64,000 bases of DNA, taken from NCBI GenBank assembly GCA_963745675.1, contig CAVUYM010000031.1, positions 1-64,000 on the forward strand, read 5' to 3'. This stretch comes from JAUIIK01 sp963745675 (GTDB lineage Bacteria; Chloroflexota; Chloroflexia; Thermomicrobiales; CFX8). Positions 44,711 to 55,409 of the stretch are shown here, in pieces (the first letter of the stretch is position 1; each line of letters starts with the position of its first letter). Under the pieces are notes generated by a model. It had not been told where the DNA came from. It made no database searches and was given only the letters and a program-made list of their open reading frames with translations. Both the position numbers and the translations under genes were made by a program.

Positions 44711-47700
44711 ATACGTCTGGGCGGATCTTGTTCGCAACCCACGCCGAACGCTATCGACAGCGATCGGCGTGATGTTGGGCGTCGGACTCTCCTGCGCGGT
44801 GCTCTTCTTCGTGGACGGCTTGTCGGCCTCTATGACGCAGCGAGCGGTCGCGCCGCTTCCGATAGACATGCAGCGCGTGTTGACCGAACCGCTTGCGGGG
44901 GATCTGCGCCTGGATCAGCAGATCGTGCCCAGCGGGCCGGCGCAACAGGGCGACCTCATCCGGGTGCGCCTCGAGCTTGTGAACCAGGGGAGTACCCCTG
45001 CAAACGAAGTGATCGTGCGTTCCGTTCCTTCCGCGGAGCTGACATATGTTGGCGGTTCAGCGACTATAGACGGCAAGATCATTGAGACATCGGGTGAGAG
45101 CCCCTTCGCCAGCGGACCAGCGAAGACCGGGATGAACATCGGCACGGCTCTACCGGGTGCAACGATCATCATCGAGTATGAGGTCACAGCTACAACAGCA
45201 CTCGACGTTTCCGAGACATCCTTCACCTCCACATTCTCGACGCGCGAGGTGCTCGCACCTGTCTCGGCAAACACGACCGAGCCAACGACGCTGAGCGAGC
45301 TGGTGACGCGGATCGAGGCGCTTGATGGCATTGACTACGCCGAACAACTATCGTTCGCTGACCTCTCTCCTGGCGCGCTTTCAGCCACCACATCAGTCGA
45401 CGGCGTGGTGCGTGTGTTCGGATTCGACGCGAGCTACACACAACATGACCCCGCCATCGATATCGTTGAGGGAGATCAGGTGGCGGGACAGGCGCTGATC
45501 AGCGCCGAGGCGGCGGATGCTCTCGGAATACGCATCGGCGATTCGATCTCCCTGGAGCTTCCCGACGGCTCTCAATTGAAAGCGCCGGTCAGCGGCATCG
45601 TCGATCTCAGCCAGGCGCGCTCGCTCTTTTCTAGCCGGCAGGGCGCAGATCTCGAAACCTTCATCTACATCCCCATTTCCCTGGTGATCGATTCGGCGAC
45701 CTTTGCGGATGTGGTCGTACCCGCGTTCGAGCGAGTTGCGGCTGGTCGTGGGGAGCGCGTGAAAAGCCCGCCGATCCGTGAGGTTGACATACGCGTCAGA
45801 CGAGAGCTACTCGACGCAGAACCGGCTGTTGCGCTTGTCCAGACACAGCAGATCGCCGAGGCGGTCAATGGTGTGGCCAACGATCAGGATTTCTTGCTTG
45901 ACAATATCTCGAACACGCTTGCCGTCGCCCGGGACGACGCGGTGGTCGCCAAGCGCATGTTCGTGTTTCTCGGCGTTCCCGGCGCCTTGCTTGCCGCGAT
46001 GCTTGCAGCCTATGCTGGCATCGTTCTCGCCGGGGCACAACGCCGAGAACAAGCCACTCTGCGAGTCCGGGGTGCAAGCCGGAGACATCTGCTGTCGATG
46101 ATGACGATACGGGTTACGTGTATCACTGTCGCGGGCGCAGCGGTAGGCGTCGCGCTCGGATACGCAACCGCCGCCGCGGTCGTAGGGCAAAGTACCCTCA
46201 CACGCGCATCAACGGGAAGCCTGATCACATCGGCTGTTCTTGGGACCGTCACCGGGCTTCTCGCCACCGGCGGCGCACTCTACTTTACCGGGCGACGGTC
46301 GATCGATCGCGAGATCAACGAAGAACGGGCTCGGCTCTACAACCCTTCCTCCCGCCTGGAGGCGCTACCGGCTCGACCTGCTGGGAATCGGGTCCGTCGC
46401 AATTGCCACCGCGATAGTCATCTCAAGATCGGGCTTCGAGGGCACACCAGGATCTGTCTATGTGGGCCGCTCAGTGCATCTCTCCCTGGGGCTTTTGTTA
46501 TTGCCGATCGTCGCCTGGATCGCGGCAAGCCTCTTCGGGGGACGGCGTATTCGCATGGCTGGTAGCACATACACAGAGAGGATCGTCGTCGGACCTCAAC
46601 CGGCCGTTTGCACTCCTCTACAGCAAGAGTCTGAGCCGGAGAGCCTGGGTCATGCTCGATGCCGCGATCATCCTGGGGCTGATCGTCGGGCTGGGCACGA
46701 GCCTCGCGATCTTCACCAACTCGTACGATGGCGCGAAGGCGGCCGACGCGCGCTACATCGTCGGTTCCGATCTCAGGATCACTCCGAAACCCACAAGCGA
46801 GCGAGTCTACGTTGCGGCTGACGCCAACGCGTTCGCCGTCGAAGGAGTCGACTCCGTTGCGCCAGTGATCTATGGCGTGCACAATGTCATTCTCCGCTCC
46901 AATCGAACATCGGACGTCGCAAATCTGGCGGCTGTCGACCCGAAGCTCTACGAGCAGGTCACACCGCTGGATGACAGCCATTTTTCGAACGGCTCGGCCA
47001 GTAGGACACTGGACAGCCTCGTTGAGCGTCCGGATACGATCCTGCTCAGCCGAACAATGGCCAGTTTCCTGCAAGCCAAAGAGGGGGACACGCTGCGGGT
47101 CCTGCTGGCTCGTGGCACCTCTGATCAGGTCGAGATCGAGATGGAGATTGTCGGGCTGTTCGAGCGCCTGCCGGGCTTCCCCGACGGCGCTGATGCAATG
47201 ATGAATATCAAGCTCCACGAAGAGTCGGTTCCTGCGACCACCCCAGCATTCTTTCTCGCGCAGACAAACGATCGCTCAGACTCCGCACTCGAACAGGCTG
47301 CCACGGCACTACGCAACGGCCCCGGCGCTGACGGATCGCTACAGATCGACACACGCCTCACAGCTCTCGCGAAAGACCAGTCCAGCCTGGCGGCGCTCAA
47401 TATCGGCGGCTTGCTCAAACTCGACTCTGGCTATTCACTGGCGATGGGCACTGTGACGATCGCGATCTTTGTCTTCGGGCTCTTGCTCCAGCGCCGTCGC
47501 GAATACGTCACCCTGCGCGCCCAGGGCATGCAGCCGAAAGCGATACGAGCCCTGATTGGTGCGGAAGCAGCTACAGCGGCAATCGCAGGCTGTTCCATCG
47601 GAGTAGCTGGTCGGACTTACGATGGCCTATTACCTCATCAACGTGCTGCGTCCACTGTTCGTGCTCGACCCTCCGTATCTCATACCCGCCGAGATCGCTC

Positions 47701-47805
47701 GGCGTCGTCGTCGGCTCAGTACTGGTGGCGACTGCGGTTACGTCGGTAGCGGCCTCGTCACTGGTGAACCGGCTCAAGGCAACCGAACTGTTGCGGGACG
47801 AGTGA
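44700..47805 (+). CDS. Double FtsX-type permease with DUF11-like insertion, cluster 1 (frame broken)
   Basis: The reconstructed protein has about 1,035 residues. The N-terminal helix (TAIGVMLGVGLSCAVLFFVDG) is followed by an extracytoplasmic region. About residues 73-172 of this read as a DUF11/CARDB-like Ig domain (DLIRVRLELVNQGSTPANEV...YEVTATTAL). Then come a MacB_PCD-like part and an FtsX core (GVPGALLAAMLAAYAGIVLAGA, with REQATLRVRGASRRHL). The second half repeats the plan from AAIILGLIVGLGTSLAIF to LLQRRREYVTLRAQGMQPKAIRAL. The true end reads VNRLKATELLRDE at 47805. Frame changes occur near 46360, 46540 and 47600. The stop-start overlap with subunit B marks a tight operon. Confidence 0.85.
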
Positions 47806-48170
47806 CGAAGGATCGAGTCGAACGGTTCCTGGCGGGCGACACCGTCGGCGCACGGCGACGCGTCCCGTCGCAGCTCCGGAAACGGATGGGAGCGGCGGCG
47901 ATGCAGATCGGGCCGGATATTCGGTCCGGTTCATCGAGATTTCATTTCCCATCAATAAGATGGGGATGGGTCGAAGGCGTAGCTCTGTCTTGAGGATCGA
48001 ACCCGGATCTTCACGCCTTCGCCCTGCGATCCAGTCGAACAGATGTAGGAACATGGGAATCAGGAGAACATTCCCGGCGGTGTATTCCTATCTGCCGTTC
48101 CAGCGTTACCAGTCTCTGTTCATTGCGATTTGTTCGGCGAATCGTCCCGAACGTCAGAATGAGGTAGAAA
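47806..48170. other. Intergenic stretch, nothing recognised
   Basis: About 365 bases between the FtsX permease and the membrane glycosyltransferase. Overlapping Arg/Ser-rich frames carry no motif. No clear terminator or promoter. Confidence 0.35.
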
Positions 48171-50110
48171 TTGGCCCAATCAAGGGCTCCAAACGCAGCC
48201 CTTCAGCAACCAGATCCGCACCCTGCTTCAACAGCCATGCCCTGGGCACCAACACACCGGCCATCTGCAAAAACTCCAGACCCTCCTTACACAGCAGATC
48301 GGATTCATCACCGTTACGGCAGTAGCGTCATTTCTGAGCCTCTATCGGCTACATGCAATCGGGTACAGCAACCCGTACTACGCGGCGAGTGTGCGCAGCA
48401 TGCTGGCCAGCTGGCACAACTTTCTTTATGTCTCTTTCGACCCCGCCGGATTCGTCAGCGTCGACAAACCGCCTCTGGGTTTCTGGATACAGACGCTGAG
48501 CGCGGCGATCTTTGGCTTTAGCGGTTTCAGTCTGGTTCTTCCCCAGGCTCTTGCCGGAATTGCCTCTGCTACCGTGCTCTATCTCCTCGTGAGCAGAACC
48601 TGGGGCCGGTTGGCAGGCACGGTAGCCGGGTTGACGCTGGCTCTCACCCCGATCAATGTCGTGACCAGCCGCAACAACGCGGTCGATACTCAATTGCTGC
48701 TAGTCCTGCTACTAGCAGCCTGGGCGATCACGATCGCGAGCGAAAGATCCAGCAGGAAATGGTTATTGATCGGTTTCGCGCTTGTTGGTGTTGGCTTCAA
48801 CGTCAAGATGCTCCAGGCGTTTCTCGTGCTACCCGCCTTCTACGCCGTCTATTTCTTTGCCTCATCGAGCACATTTCGTGAACGCGTTCGGAATCTCGCG
48901 TTCGCAACCACTCTGCTGGCGCTCGTGTCGTTGTCCTGGGTGGCCGTCGTCGATCTGACACCTGCGAATCAACGTCCATTCGTCGGAGCGTCAGGAAACA
49001 ATCGCGAATTGAGCCTGGTGATGGGTCACAATGGCACGGCGCGGCTCGTCAGCTCCCCCGGGAGCTTGCAAGCGCAGGACATAGGACATCCAGGTCCACT
49101 ACGATTCATCGATCACTATTTTGCCGGACAAGTGAGTTGGTTCCTGCCACTAGCGATCATCGGAATCGCGCTACTTTTAGCCCATCGTCCCTGGTTGAAG
49201 AGTCAGATTGGAAGTCGAGAGCGCCTCGCCCTGCTACTGTGGGGTGGCTGGCTGCTCACCTTCCTGGTCTTCTTCAGCATCATCAGCTTCTTTCATATCT
49301 ACTATCTCGTCATTCTCACTCCCGCTATAGCCGCTCTGACGGGCATAGCTATCGCTCGCCTCTTGCGTTCGGCCACTCAACCCGGCTGGCGCCGATATCG
49401 GGTTCTAATCGCTTTAGTTATTACGCTGGCGTTTCACATCTGGATTCTGGCGGGGGATACGTTCTGGAGCGAACGGCTACTCCCGCCACTGCTTGTATGT
49501 GCGCTGGCATCAGGGATCTTCTTCTTCTATTCCAGGATTTTCCACTGGCCAGACGAGGGCAAAACTTCAGACGAGCGCGGCGATCATTGGAATGATCGCA
49601 CTCCTGATCGGCCCGGCAACCTGGTCTGCGATTCCGGTACTCCGTGCTTACGGCACGGTCGTCCCGATCGCCGGGCCATCTTCTGTCAGTGATTCAAGAG
49701 TCGTGTCAGCCAGCGAGGAGCGAATTGATCAGGACGCGCTAGCCTACTTACAGTCACATCGCAACGGAGAAAAGTATCTTGTCGCCACGCTGAACTCGTT
49801 TCCGGCTGCGCCACTAATCATTGCGACCGGAGAGCCGGTGATGACACTCGGTGGCTGGAAGGGGAAGGACACTATCCTGTCAACCACTCAGGTGAAGCAA
49901 GCTGTTGAGGCAGGCGCAGTACGCTACTTCCTGTTACCGGCAGGCTGGTTGACCCCAGAAGGCCAGCGCACTTTCACCACCGACTTGATAGGCGACTGGG
50001 TTCGACAATCATGCGCGCAGGTTCCAGACGACACGTGGCGGTCACCGCTTGGTGGGGCAAATGCGTGGTCTTCGCTGCTGCTTTATGACTGTGGGAACAG
50101 GACGGGATAG
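48171..50110 (+). CDS. ArnT/PMT-type membrane glycosyltransferase (frame broken)
   Basis: About 640 residues. TTG 48171 (GAGG upstream) starts a Pro-rich cytosolic tail, with a frame change near 48290. The membrane core reads FITVTAVASFLSLYRLHA and NPYYAASVRSMLASWHNF, then SVDKPPLGFWIQ, the Asp-containing motif of the YkcA/YkcB-like GT83/GT39 glycosyltransferases, and many hydrophobic helices. After a second frame change near 49570 the soluble C-terminal domain follows (IDQDALAYLQSHRNGEKYLV, then LGGWKGKDTILST). It should transfer a sugar from a polyprenyl-phosphate donor to an extracellular acceptor. The PAP2 gene that follows on the opposite strand could recycle the lipid. Confidence 0.85.
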
Positions 50111-50144
50111 CTATGACGAGTTGAATCTGTCGATCATCGCTTTG

Positions 50145-50833
50145 CTATCGATTCTGAGCAGGACGCGATCTCCGTGACTCGGCAACTCCGATAACCGCAC
50201 TCAAGAGCAGTCCGCCCCAGAGGTATCCGCCGAGCACATCCGAGGGCCAATGAGCGCCAACGTAGATGCGACTGAAACCTGAGAGAAGGATCAGGAGCGG
50301 CGCGATGACGTGTGTCACGCGTCGAATTGACCGCGGTACGCATGAGCGCGAAATGAGGTACCAGAGCGTGCCATACAGCAATGTGGACCCAATCACATGG
50401 CCGCTAGGGAAACCCCAACCGGAGTTGAAGCTGTTAACGGTCACATCGACTGATGTTGGTCGCGGGCTCGCAAATCCCCCTTCAGCAAAGGTATGGATAT
50501 GCCAGCCAGGACCAGAGATATCACGAGCAACAGCGCCTGCTGGCGCCGACGGACCAGGAGCAAGCCGACTGCACATATGCCGCCAATCGCGACGACGTGA
50601 CCCGTCGAACCTAACCAATTCATCATATCCGCGAGCGTTTCGATCGGACCGAAATCGATACTCTGGATGCTACGAGTAATTGCAATATCGCCTGGCAATG
50701 TCCCGGAACCGGCCGCAGAAAAGGAGAGCACCATTGCACCAACCAGCATCGAGATGACGGCGATATTGAGTAGAGTTCTGCGCCTCAAACCATGCCAGCG
50801 AGTCTCGACTGCGGTGCGTCGCGATGTAATCAT
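50145..50833 (-). CDS. PAP2 family phosphatase (one frame break)
   Basis: About 230 residues with membrane helices and the three phosphatase motifs: PRPTSVDV (motif 1, after the KxxxxxxRPxP-like region), GFPSGHVIG (motif 2, with the catalytic-site His) and FSRIYVGAHWPSDVLGG (motif 3). It should dephosphorylate a lipid pyrophosphate such as undecaprenyl diphosphate at the outer membrane face. A frame change near 50460 joins two well-conserved halves. Converges with the glycosyltransferase gene, 35 bases apart. Confidence 0.87.
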
Positions 50834-50881
50834 CTTGCTTAATCAGATCCTTATGACAATTTACGGATTGAATGAGCGTGC

Positions 50882-50915
50882 CGAACGGTGGGTGCATTGC
50901 TGCGCCCACCGTTCG
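50882..50915. terminator. Terminator beyond the PepSY gene
   Basis: CGAACGGTGGGTGC and GCGCCCACCGTTCG pair with one mismatch and a 6-base loop, with TTTAG on the right. It lies 45 bases past the stop of the minus-strand PepSY gene (50960). Confidence 0.75.
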
Positions 50916-50959
50916 TTTAGAGATGATGGTTGACTAGCAACTGAGGATGAAGCGGCTAG

Positions 50960-51469
50960 CTAGTTCTCCTCCTGAACGTCATCCGTATCTGTACCGTTAT
51001 CGTCCTCCTGCTCCTGGCCAGACTCGTCGTCATTCGCTTCGTTGTCGCCTTCGTCGGCTTCGGTAGCCAGCACCTGACCATCACCAGCGTCGACTTTCAC
51101 CTCAGTGCCGTTGTCGAGCGTGACGCTGTAAACAACCCAGCCGTTCTCGTTATCGAGTTCGACCTCGGTGACACTTGCGCCTGGGGCACTTGCAAGGGCT
51201 GCCTGCTCGGCCTGATCCTGAGTGATTGTGGCCAGTGATTGAAGCGTTGCTGCCTCCTGGTCTTCACTCATCTCGACGCTGTCATCGATACGAATCGTGC
51301 CGGTGTAGGATGGGTCTTGCTCATCGTCGTTTTCCTGCTTGGGCTCACGACAGCACTTGAGCTGACGCCGTACTATTACTTGCGAAGCTTGCGACAGGAC
51401 CGGCAAGCAAGCCACCCATACCAGAAGCGAGCCAGCGCCAATGCCGGTCAGCCAGTGTTTCTTGGTCAT
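50960..51469 (-). CDS. Secreted PepSY-domain protein
   Basis: 169 residues. The leader KKHWLTGIGAGSLLVWVACL contains a hydrophobic segment for export or anchoring. A PepSY-like domain spans about residues 75-140 (ITQDQAEQAALASAPGASVTEVELDNENGWVVYSVTL in pieces, with the DAGDGQVLA ending). A highly acidic C-terminal tail follows (EGDNEANDDESGQEQEDD). PepSY domains inhibit proteases or bind ligands outside the cell. The acidic tail may bind calcium or other cations. Single gene with its own terminator. Confidence 0.8.
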   Translation of the reverse strand: MTKKHWLTGIGAGSLLVWVACLPVLSQASQVIVRRQLKCCREPKQENDDEQDPSYTGTIRIDDSVEMSEDQEAATLQSLATITQDQAEQAALASAPGASVTEVELDNENGWVVYSVTLDNGTEVKVDAGDGQVLATEADEGDNEANDDESGQEQEDDNGTDTDDVQEEN

Positions 51470-51861
51470 GATTCCTTCTCCTTAGACTATGCACACCTGG
51501 GTGCGTCGCCAGACAGTGGTGGGTTTCATTGACGATTCGATGTCGCCACCTGAAATGATCTTTCCAACACCGCGTGAAATATCGATGAAACGAGCATGAG
51601 ATCGCGATGAACTGCTCTGCAACGCCCACGAAATTAATGTGATCCCAAGCTGTTTGGAGATGATTGTGTCGATATCCGCGCCTCGCTCTTGACCAGGATT
51701 CAGGATGAACGCTGGTGTTTTCATTTCAATGAGCTAGCCGCTGAGGCGAAGGATTTCCTGTGAACAATTGAGGTCAGACAGCCGAGATCTCTCCGCTCTC
51801 GTATAGCCGCGAGCTTATCTGCTCCAGATGTCTTCATGATGGGATATATCGCCATGGCCCG
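51470..51861. other. Intergenic stretch, nothing recognised
   Basis: Lies upstream of the PepSY gene and may contain its promoter. Short overlapping frames without motifs. Confidence 0.3.
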
Positions 51862-52132
51862 TCACTGGGAGCTGCTCTTATCTTGATGATGCAGGGCGCT
51901 ACGCCTCCAGAGCCAGGCGCCGCGGCCAATGAACCACAGGCTGGCAAAAATCAAAGCTTCCGCCAAACTCTCGGACGGCAGTAAGGCCACCCAACCAATA
52001 AAAGAGGATCCAGACATTGCTACCGCCAAACATGGCGAAAATGCCTGCGAACAGCCAGGGGTGATCGACTGCCCAGCCACCTTCCGCTATCGCCTGCGAT
52101 CTCATTCCCGAGGGTACCGGCGATCCTTTCAC
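51862..52132 (-). CDS. Possible small two-helix membrane protein (one frame break)
   Basis: From GTG 52132 the sequence reads HPWLFAGIFAMFGGSNVWI (helix 1). After a frame change near 51985 it continues AEALIFASLWFIGRGAWLWR (helix 2) with a basic tail ending KSSSQ. About 90 residues. Not recognised as a family. The two hydrophobic parts in different frames with a plausible join support a real gene. Weak call. Confidence 0.4.
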
Positions 52133-52401
52133 CTATCGATGTCCCATCATCGGCGAGCTCAATGCGGTCCGCCCAGGTTTTCGTGAATGTGTTGCATACA
52201 TTGTCAGATCTTAGGGAGGTGATATGAAATTTCGATGAATTTCTTTCCGCAGCTTGGCGATTCATGAAGTTGCTTCTCCCGTGCCAATGAAGGACTTTCC
52301 TTGACACGCCGGAACGACCCCGCTATCCTTCTCCGGGAATCCCGAGTATTGTAGTCGGGATTATCTGGATCAGGCAGCGTTGACGGGGGATGAGGGACAT
52401 T

Positions 52402-53265
52402 ATGAACCTTGGGGCAGCGGTACTGACCTTTCGCGAAGGCCTGGAAGCGGCCCTCATCATCGCGATTATCCTGGGCTATCTCCGCAAAATCGATCGACCG
52501 GATCGACGCCCGGCCGTCTGGCTTGGCGCAGCAACCGCGTTCGCACTAACGGCTGGATTCGTCATCCTCCTGCAGATCATCGGCGCCGAATTCACATATC
52601 CAGCCAAAGGCATCTATGAAGGAATTACCGGCCTCCTGGCCGTCGCGATGGTGACCTATATGACCTTTTGGATGACGCGTCAGTCGCGCTCCATTAAGAA
52701 CCACCTCGAATCTGGTGTCGAGGCATCGCTGGCAGCCGGTTGGGCCAGCCTCTTCACGCTCGTCTTTCTCGCTGTTATCCGGGAAGGCATCGAGACTGGT
52801 CTGTTCCTCTCTGCCGCGACGTTCGCCTCCTCCGGCCAGGCAACCTTATTCGGCGGTCTCGCCGGCCTGGCGCTTGCGGCTGTGGCGGCAACGGCAATGT
52901 ACACGTTTGGGGTGCGCCTAAACCTGAGCCGTTACTTCCAGATCGCCGGCCTCTTGCTCGTCGTCTTTGGCGCCGCCATCCTGCGCTATGCCGTCCACGA
53001 ATTCGAGGAGGTCGGGCTACTGCCTCCCCTGATTGAGCGTGTCTGGTACACGGGCGCGGCTCTGCCGGAAGGCACCGGGCTCGGCGCGATATTACAAGCA
53101 CTGATCGGCTACACCTCCAAGCCCTCGCTCATGCAAGTGCTCGCGTATAGCGGCTATTACCTCGTCGTCGGTACAGCACTCTACCTGGTGTCGCGGCGTG
53201 CATTACCAGGGGCTACTCCCGGAGGGAATCGCCGGGCGAACTCGACATCAGGGGGGCTGGCCTAA
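52402..53265 (+). CDS. FTR1-type high-affinity iron permease
   Basis: About 287 residues with seven hydrophobic segments. Both REGxE iron-binding motifs are present: FREGLEAALI (residues 10-19) and IREGIETGLF (near 126). ATG 52402 follows GATGAGGGAC; ATG 52390 is an alternative. It imports ferric iron coupled to an oxidase or, in bacteria, to partner lipoproteins. Its stop overlaps the ATG of the cupredoxin gene (TAATG at 53263-53267), so the two are coupled. The end of the protein (GGNRRANSTSGG) is a short cytosolic tail. Confidence 0.92.
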   Translation: MNLGAAVLTFREGLEAALIIAIILGYLRKIDRPDRRPAVWLGAATAFALTAGFVILLQIIGAEFTYPAKGIYEGITGLLAVAMVTYMTFWMTRQSRSIKNHLESGVEASLAAGWASLFTLVFLAVIREGIETGLFLSAATFASSGQATLFGGLAGLALAAVAATAMYTFGVRLNLSRYFQIAGLLLVVFGAAILRYAVHEFEEVGLLPPLIERVWYTGAALPEGTGLGAILQALIGYTSKPSLMQVLAYSGYYLVVGTALYLVSRRALPGATPGGNRRANSTSGGLA

Positions 53266-53672
53266 TGGCGCGCAAGAGACAGCAAGCGCTGCGGACGCTG
53301 GCCCTGGTCGGGCTCTCAGTACTGCTCGTGAATCTACTCGCCGGGTGTGGTGGTGATGATGGCGGCAGCAGCGGGGCGGAAGCCACCATCAATGCGACGG
53401 TCGTGACCGGCGGCACGGTGACGATCACAGCTACGGATAACCACTTCGAGCCCTCTTTCGTGAAGGTTCCGGCCGGTCAGGAGATTACCGTGACCTTTGT
53501 CAACGCAGGCCAGAACGTCCACGAGGTCGAGATCAAGGGTCTGGTTAGCGAGACCTCATTGCAGCCGGGCGAAGAGAAGAGCTTCACCTTTACGCCTGAG
53601 CAACAGAGCTACAAACTCTACTGTGAGATCCATGAAGACGAGGGTATGGAAGGCGAGTTCATCGGTCAGTGA
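53265..53672 (+). CDS. Cupredoxin-like lipoprotein, partner of FTR1
   Basis: 135 residues: lipobox VNLLAGC, Gly/Ser linker, then a cupredoxin domain (TVTITATDNHFEPSFVKVP, EITVTFVNAGQNVHEVEI). The copper-site residues are the His of NVHEVEI and the Cys, His and possibly Met of LYCEIHEDEGMEG. Such small cupredoxins next to FTR1 (compare EfeO/P19-type partners) deliver or oxidise iron at the outer membrane face. It overlaps the FTR1 gene by 1 base. The ferroxidase role is inferred. Confidence 0.87.
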   Translation: MARKRQQALRTLALVGLSVLLVNLLAGCGGDDGGSSGAEATINATVVTGGTVTITATDNHFEPSFVKVPAGQEITVTFVNAGQNVHEVEIKGLVSETSLQPGEEKSFTFTPEQQSYKLYCEIHEDEGMEGEFIGQ

Positions 53673-53712
53673 CCCTCGGCTTCGGGATGACGGGTATTCA
53701 CCGGTACACTCT

Positions 53713-54279
53713 TCAGGCCAGACGCAGCCGTCGCCCCAACCGAAATAGTGGATTGAGCAGCGGCTGCAGTATCGGACGCAACCTCAGCACCGCTAAAGCG
53801 ACACTAGCTCCAATCAAGGCGCCCGCGAGTACATCGCCTGGATAATGCTCTCCGGTGTATACCCGCGCGAGGGCCATCAGACCTGCGATCACCAAAGCAA
53901 CAGATCCAACTCGCCGTTCGACTCCGAACAGGGCGACCGCGACCGCAAACCCGAATGTAGCGTGGTCGGATGGAAAGGAGGGATCTTGTGAGGGTGACAG
54001 AAGCAGGTTTACATGATGCGCGGTAAAGGGACGCGGGCGGTCCCAAAGCTGGATTAGCAGCTGGTTGAACCCAAGAGCCAGTGATGCAGCGATCACAGCT
54101 ACCACCACGCCCCATTGCATCTCGTCACGCACCGCCCGAGGGCTGGGCCAAAACCACACCATGAGGAGCACAGCAACCAAGGCGAAGGGGCCGAAACGCG
54201 CCAACACTTCAAAGGTGTCGTCAATCACGTCGAGATGTCCGGCAAAGCCGTTGATGGTATTGAAAAGTGCGCCGTCCAA
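53713..54279 (-). CDS. PAP2 family phosphatase
   Basis: About 188 residues. TTG 54279 is preceded by AGGAGCGAG, which fits better than the upstream ATG 54345. Membrane helices and all three motifs are present: LWDRPRPFTAHH (1), SFPSDHATFGFAV (2; PSDH is a common variant) and ARVYTGEHYPGDVLAG (3). Likely acts on undecaprenyl diphosphate, or another lipid pyrophosphate. Frame intact. Convergent with the cupredoxin gene, with a 40-base gap. Confidence 0.88.
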   Translation of the reverse strand: MDGALFNTINGFAGHLDVIDDTFEVLARFGPFALVAVLLMVWFWPSPRAVRDEMQWGVVVAVIAASLALGFNQLLIQLWDRPRPFTAHHVNLLLSPSQDPSFPSDHATFGFAVAVALFGVERRVGSVALVIAGLMALARVYTGEHYPGDVLAGALIGASVALAVLRLRPILQPLLNPLFRLGRRLRLA

Positions 54280-54782
54280 GATGCTCGCTCCTGTACGAAT
54301 GGTTGGCGATAGCCCACTACGAAGATTGAACCGCACGCAGTACACCTATCGGATGCGTGCCATTTCCTGATCTAAGAGGATCAAGCCTCGAACTGGATCT
54401 TACGCCTGCCTCGGCATCAACGGCAGTCCCACTTAAGTCACTCAAAGCAGAGCCGCGCTAACAATTCCAGCGAATGGCGCAACAAGAGCAAGTTCAATGC
54501 GAACTGCCGACATTCTCGTGGCTGTGTTCCCAGCCTTGTCAGATCGTAAATGGAGAATATGAGATTTAGATGAAATTGTGTTCGAGCGAAGCGGTTCGTG
54601 AGTATGTTCCTCCAGCGCTAGCGTCTAACCAGCCATGCCAGTCTCTTGTATTCCCAGCCGCTTTCAGGGATGACATTCCCAACAATTCGCCAGCTTCAGC
54701 AGATTTCATCAGCGTTTCACTTGAGAACCATAGAGTTGGTTGTGGTTCGAAGCTGGATTTCCGCGAATGTGAGGCACGAACA
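54280..54782. other. Divergent intergenic region
   Basis: Lies between the divergent PAP2 gene and the second lipoprotein-ABC operon, so it should hold both promoters. No particular box could be called. A longer in-frame start at 54570 exists but the sequence before 54783 lacks protein-like character. Confidence 0.35.
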
Positions 54783-55409
54783 TTGGAATACTTACGACAA
54801 CATCTGGCACGAATTGATCACAAAGCGCTGTTGATCGTTGCCGCAATGGGTCTACTACTGCTCGGAGCGGTTTCCTGCGGAAACAGCTCATCACCGGGCG
54901 GCTCGGGAACCTCCACATCGGCTGCGATTCCGACCGAAGTCAGCCCACCCGGAGACATCCCCGACGATCAGGCGTTTGTGACCTATCAGTCAAGCGCCGG
55001 GGGGTACAGCCTGGATACCCCTGAGGGATGGTCGCAAACGGCGAACGGCGCAAACGTTGCCTTTTCCGACAAGCTCAACAGCATATCCGTCGAACTATTC
55101 GATGCAACGTCAGCCCCGACCGTCGATAGCGCTACGTCAGACGAAATCCCGCAACTGGAGCAGCAGATCAGCGCATTCGAGAAGGTCTCTATTGAGTCGG
55201 TTGATCTGCCGGCAGGAACAGCTATCCGCATTCGCTATCGCGCCAACTCTGCACCCGATGCTGTGACGGGAAAGGAAGTGCGGGTCGAGGTTGATCGCTA
55301 CGAATTTTTCAAGGATGGCAAAGAAGCAGCCGTGTCCCTGTCCTCGCCAGCTGGAGCAGACAATGTTGATGCCTGGAACCAGATATCCAGAAGCTTCAAA
55401 TGGCAGTAG
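54783..55409 (+). CDS. Lipoprotein, first gene of ABC-FtsX cluster 2
   Basis: 208 residues from TTG 54783 (GAGGCACG upstream). The leader KALLIVAAMGLLLLGAVSC ends in a lipobox. After a Ser/Gly linker the mature domain reads GGYSLDTPEGWSQTANGAN and FSDKLNSISVELFDA, with a C-terminal DAWNQISRSFKW. This is a PsbP/LpqN-like fold, common in surface lipoproteins. It occupies the same place as the 42475 lipoprotein in cluster 1 but is not its sequence relative. Its stop overlaps the next ATG by 10 bases. Confidence 0.8.
   Translation: MEYLRQHLARIDHKALLIVAAMGLLLLGAVSCGNSSSPGGSGTSTSAAIPTEVSPPGDIPDDQAFVTYQSSAGGYSLDTPEGWSQTANGANVAFSDKLNSISVELFDATSAPTVDSATSDEIPQLEQQISAFEKVSIESVDLPAGTAIRIRYRANSAPDAVTGKEVRVEVDRYEFFKDGKEAAVSLSSPAGADNVDAWNQISRSFKWQ

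Noticed and set aside
44700..47805. Interpreting the two permease fragments as two separate genes
   Set aside because: The second fragment lacks its own start and ribosome binding site, and the paralogue at 56741-59401 is a single intact double permease.
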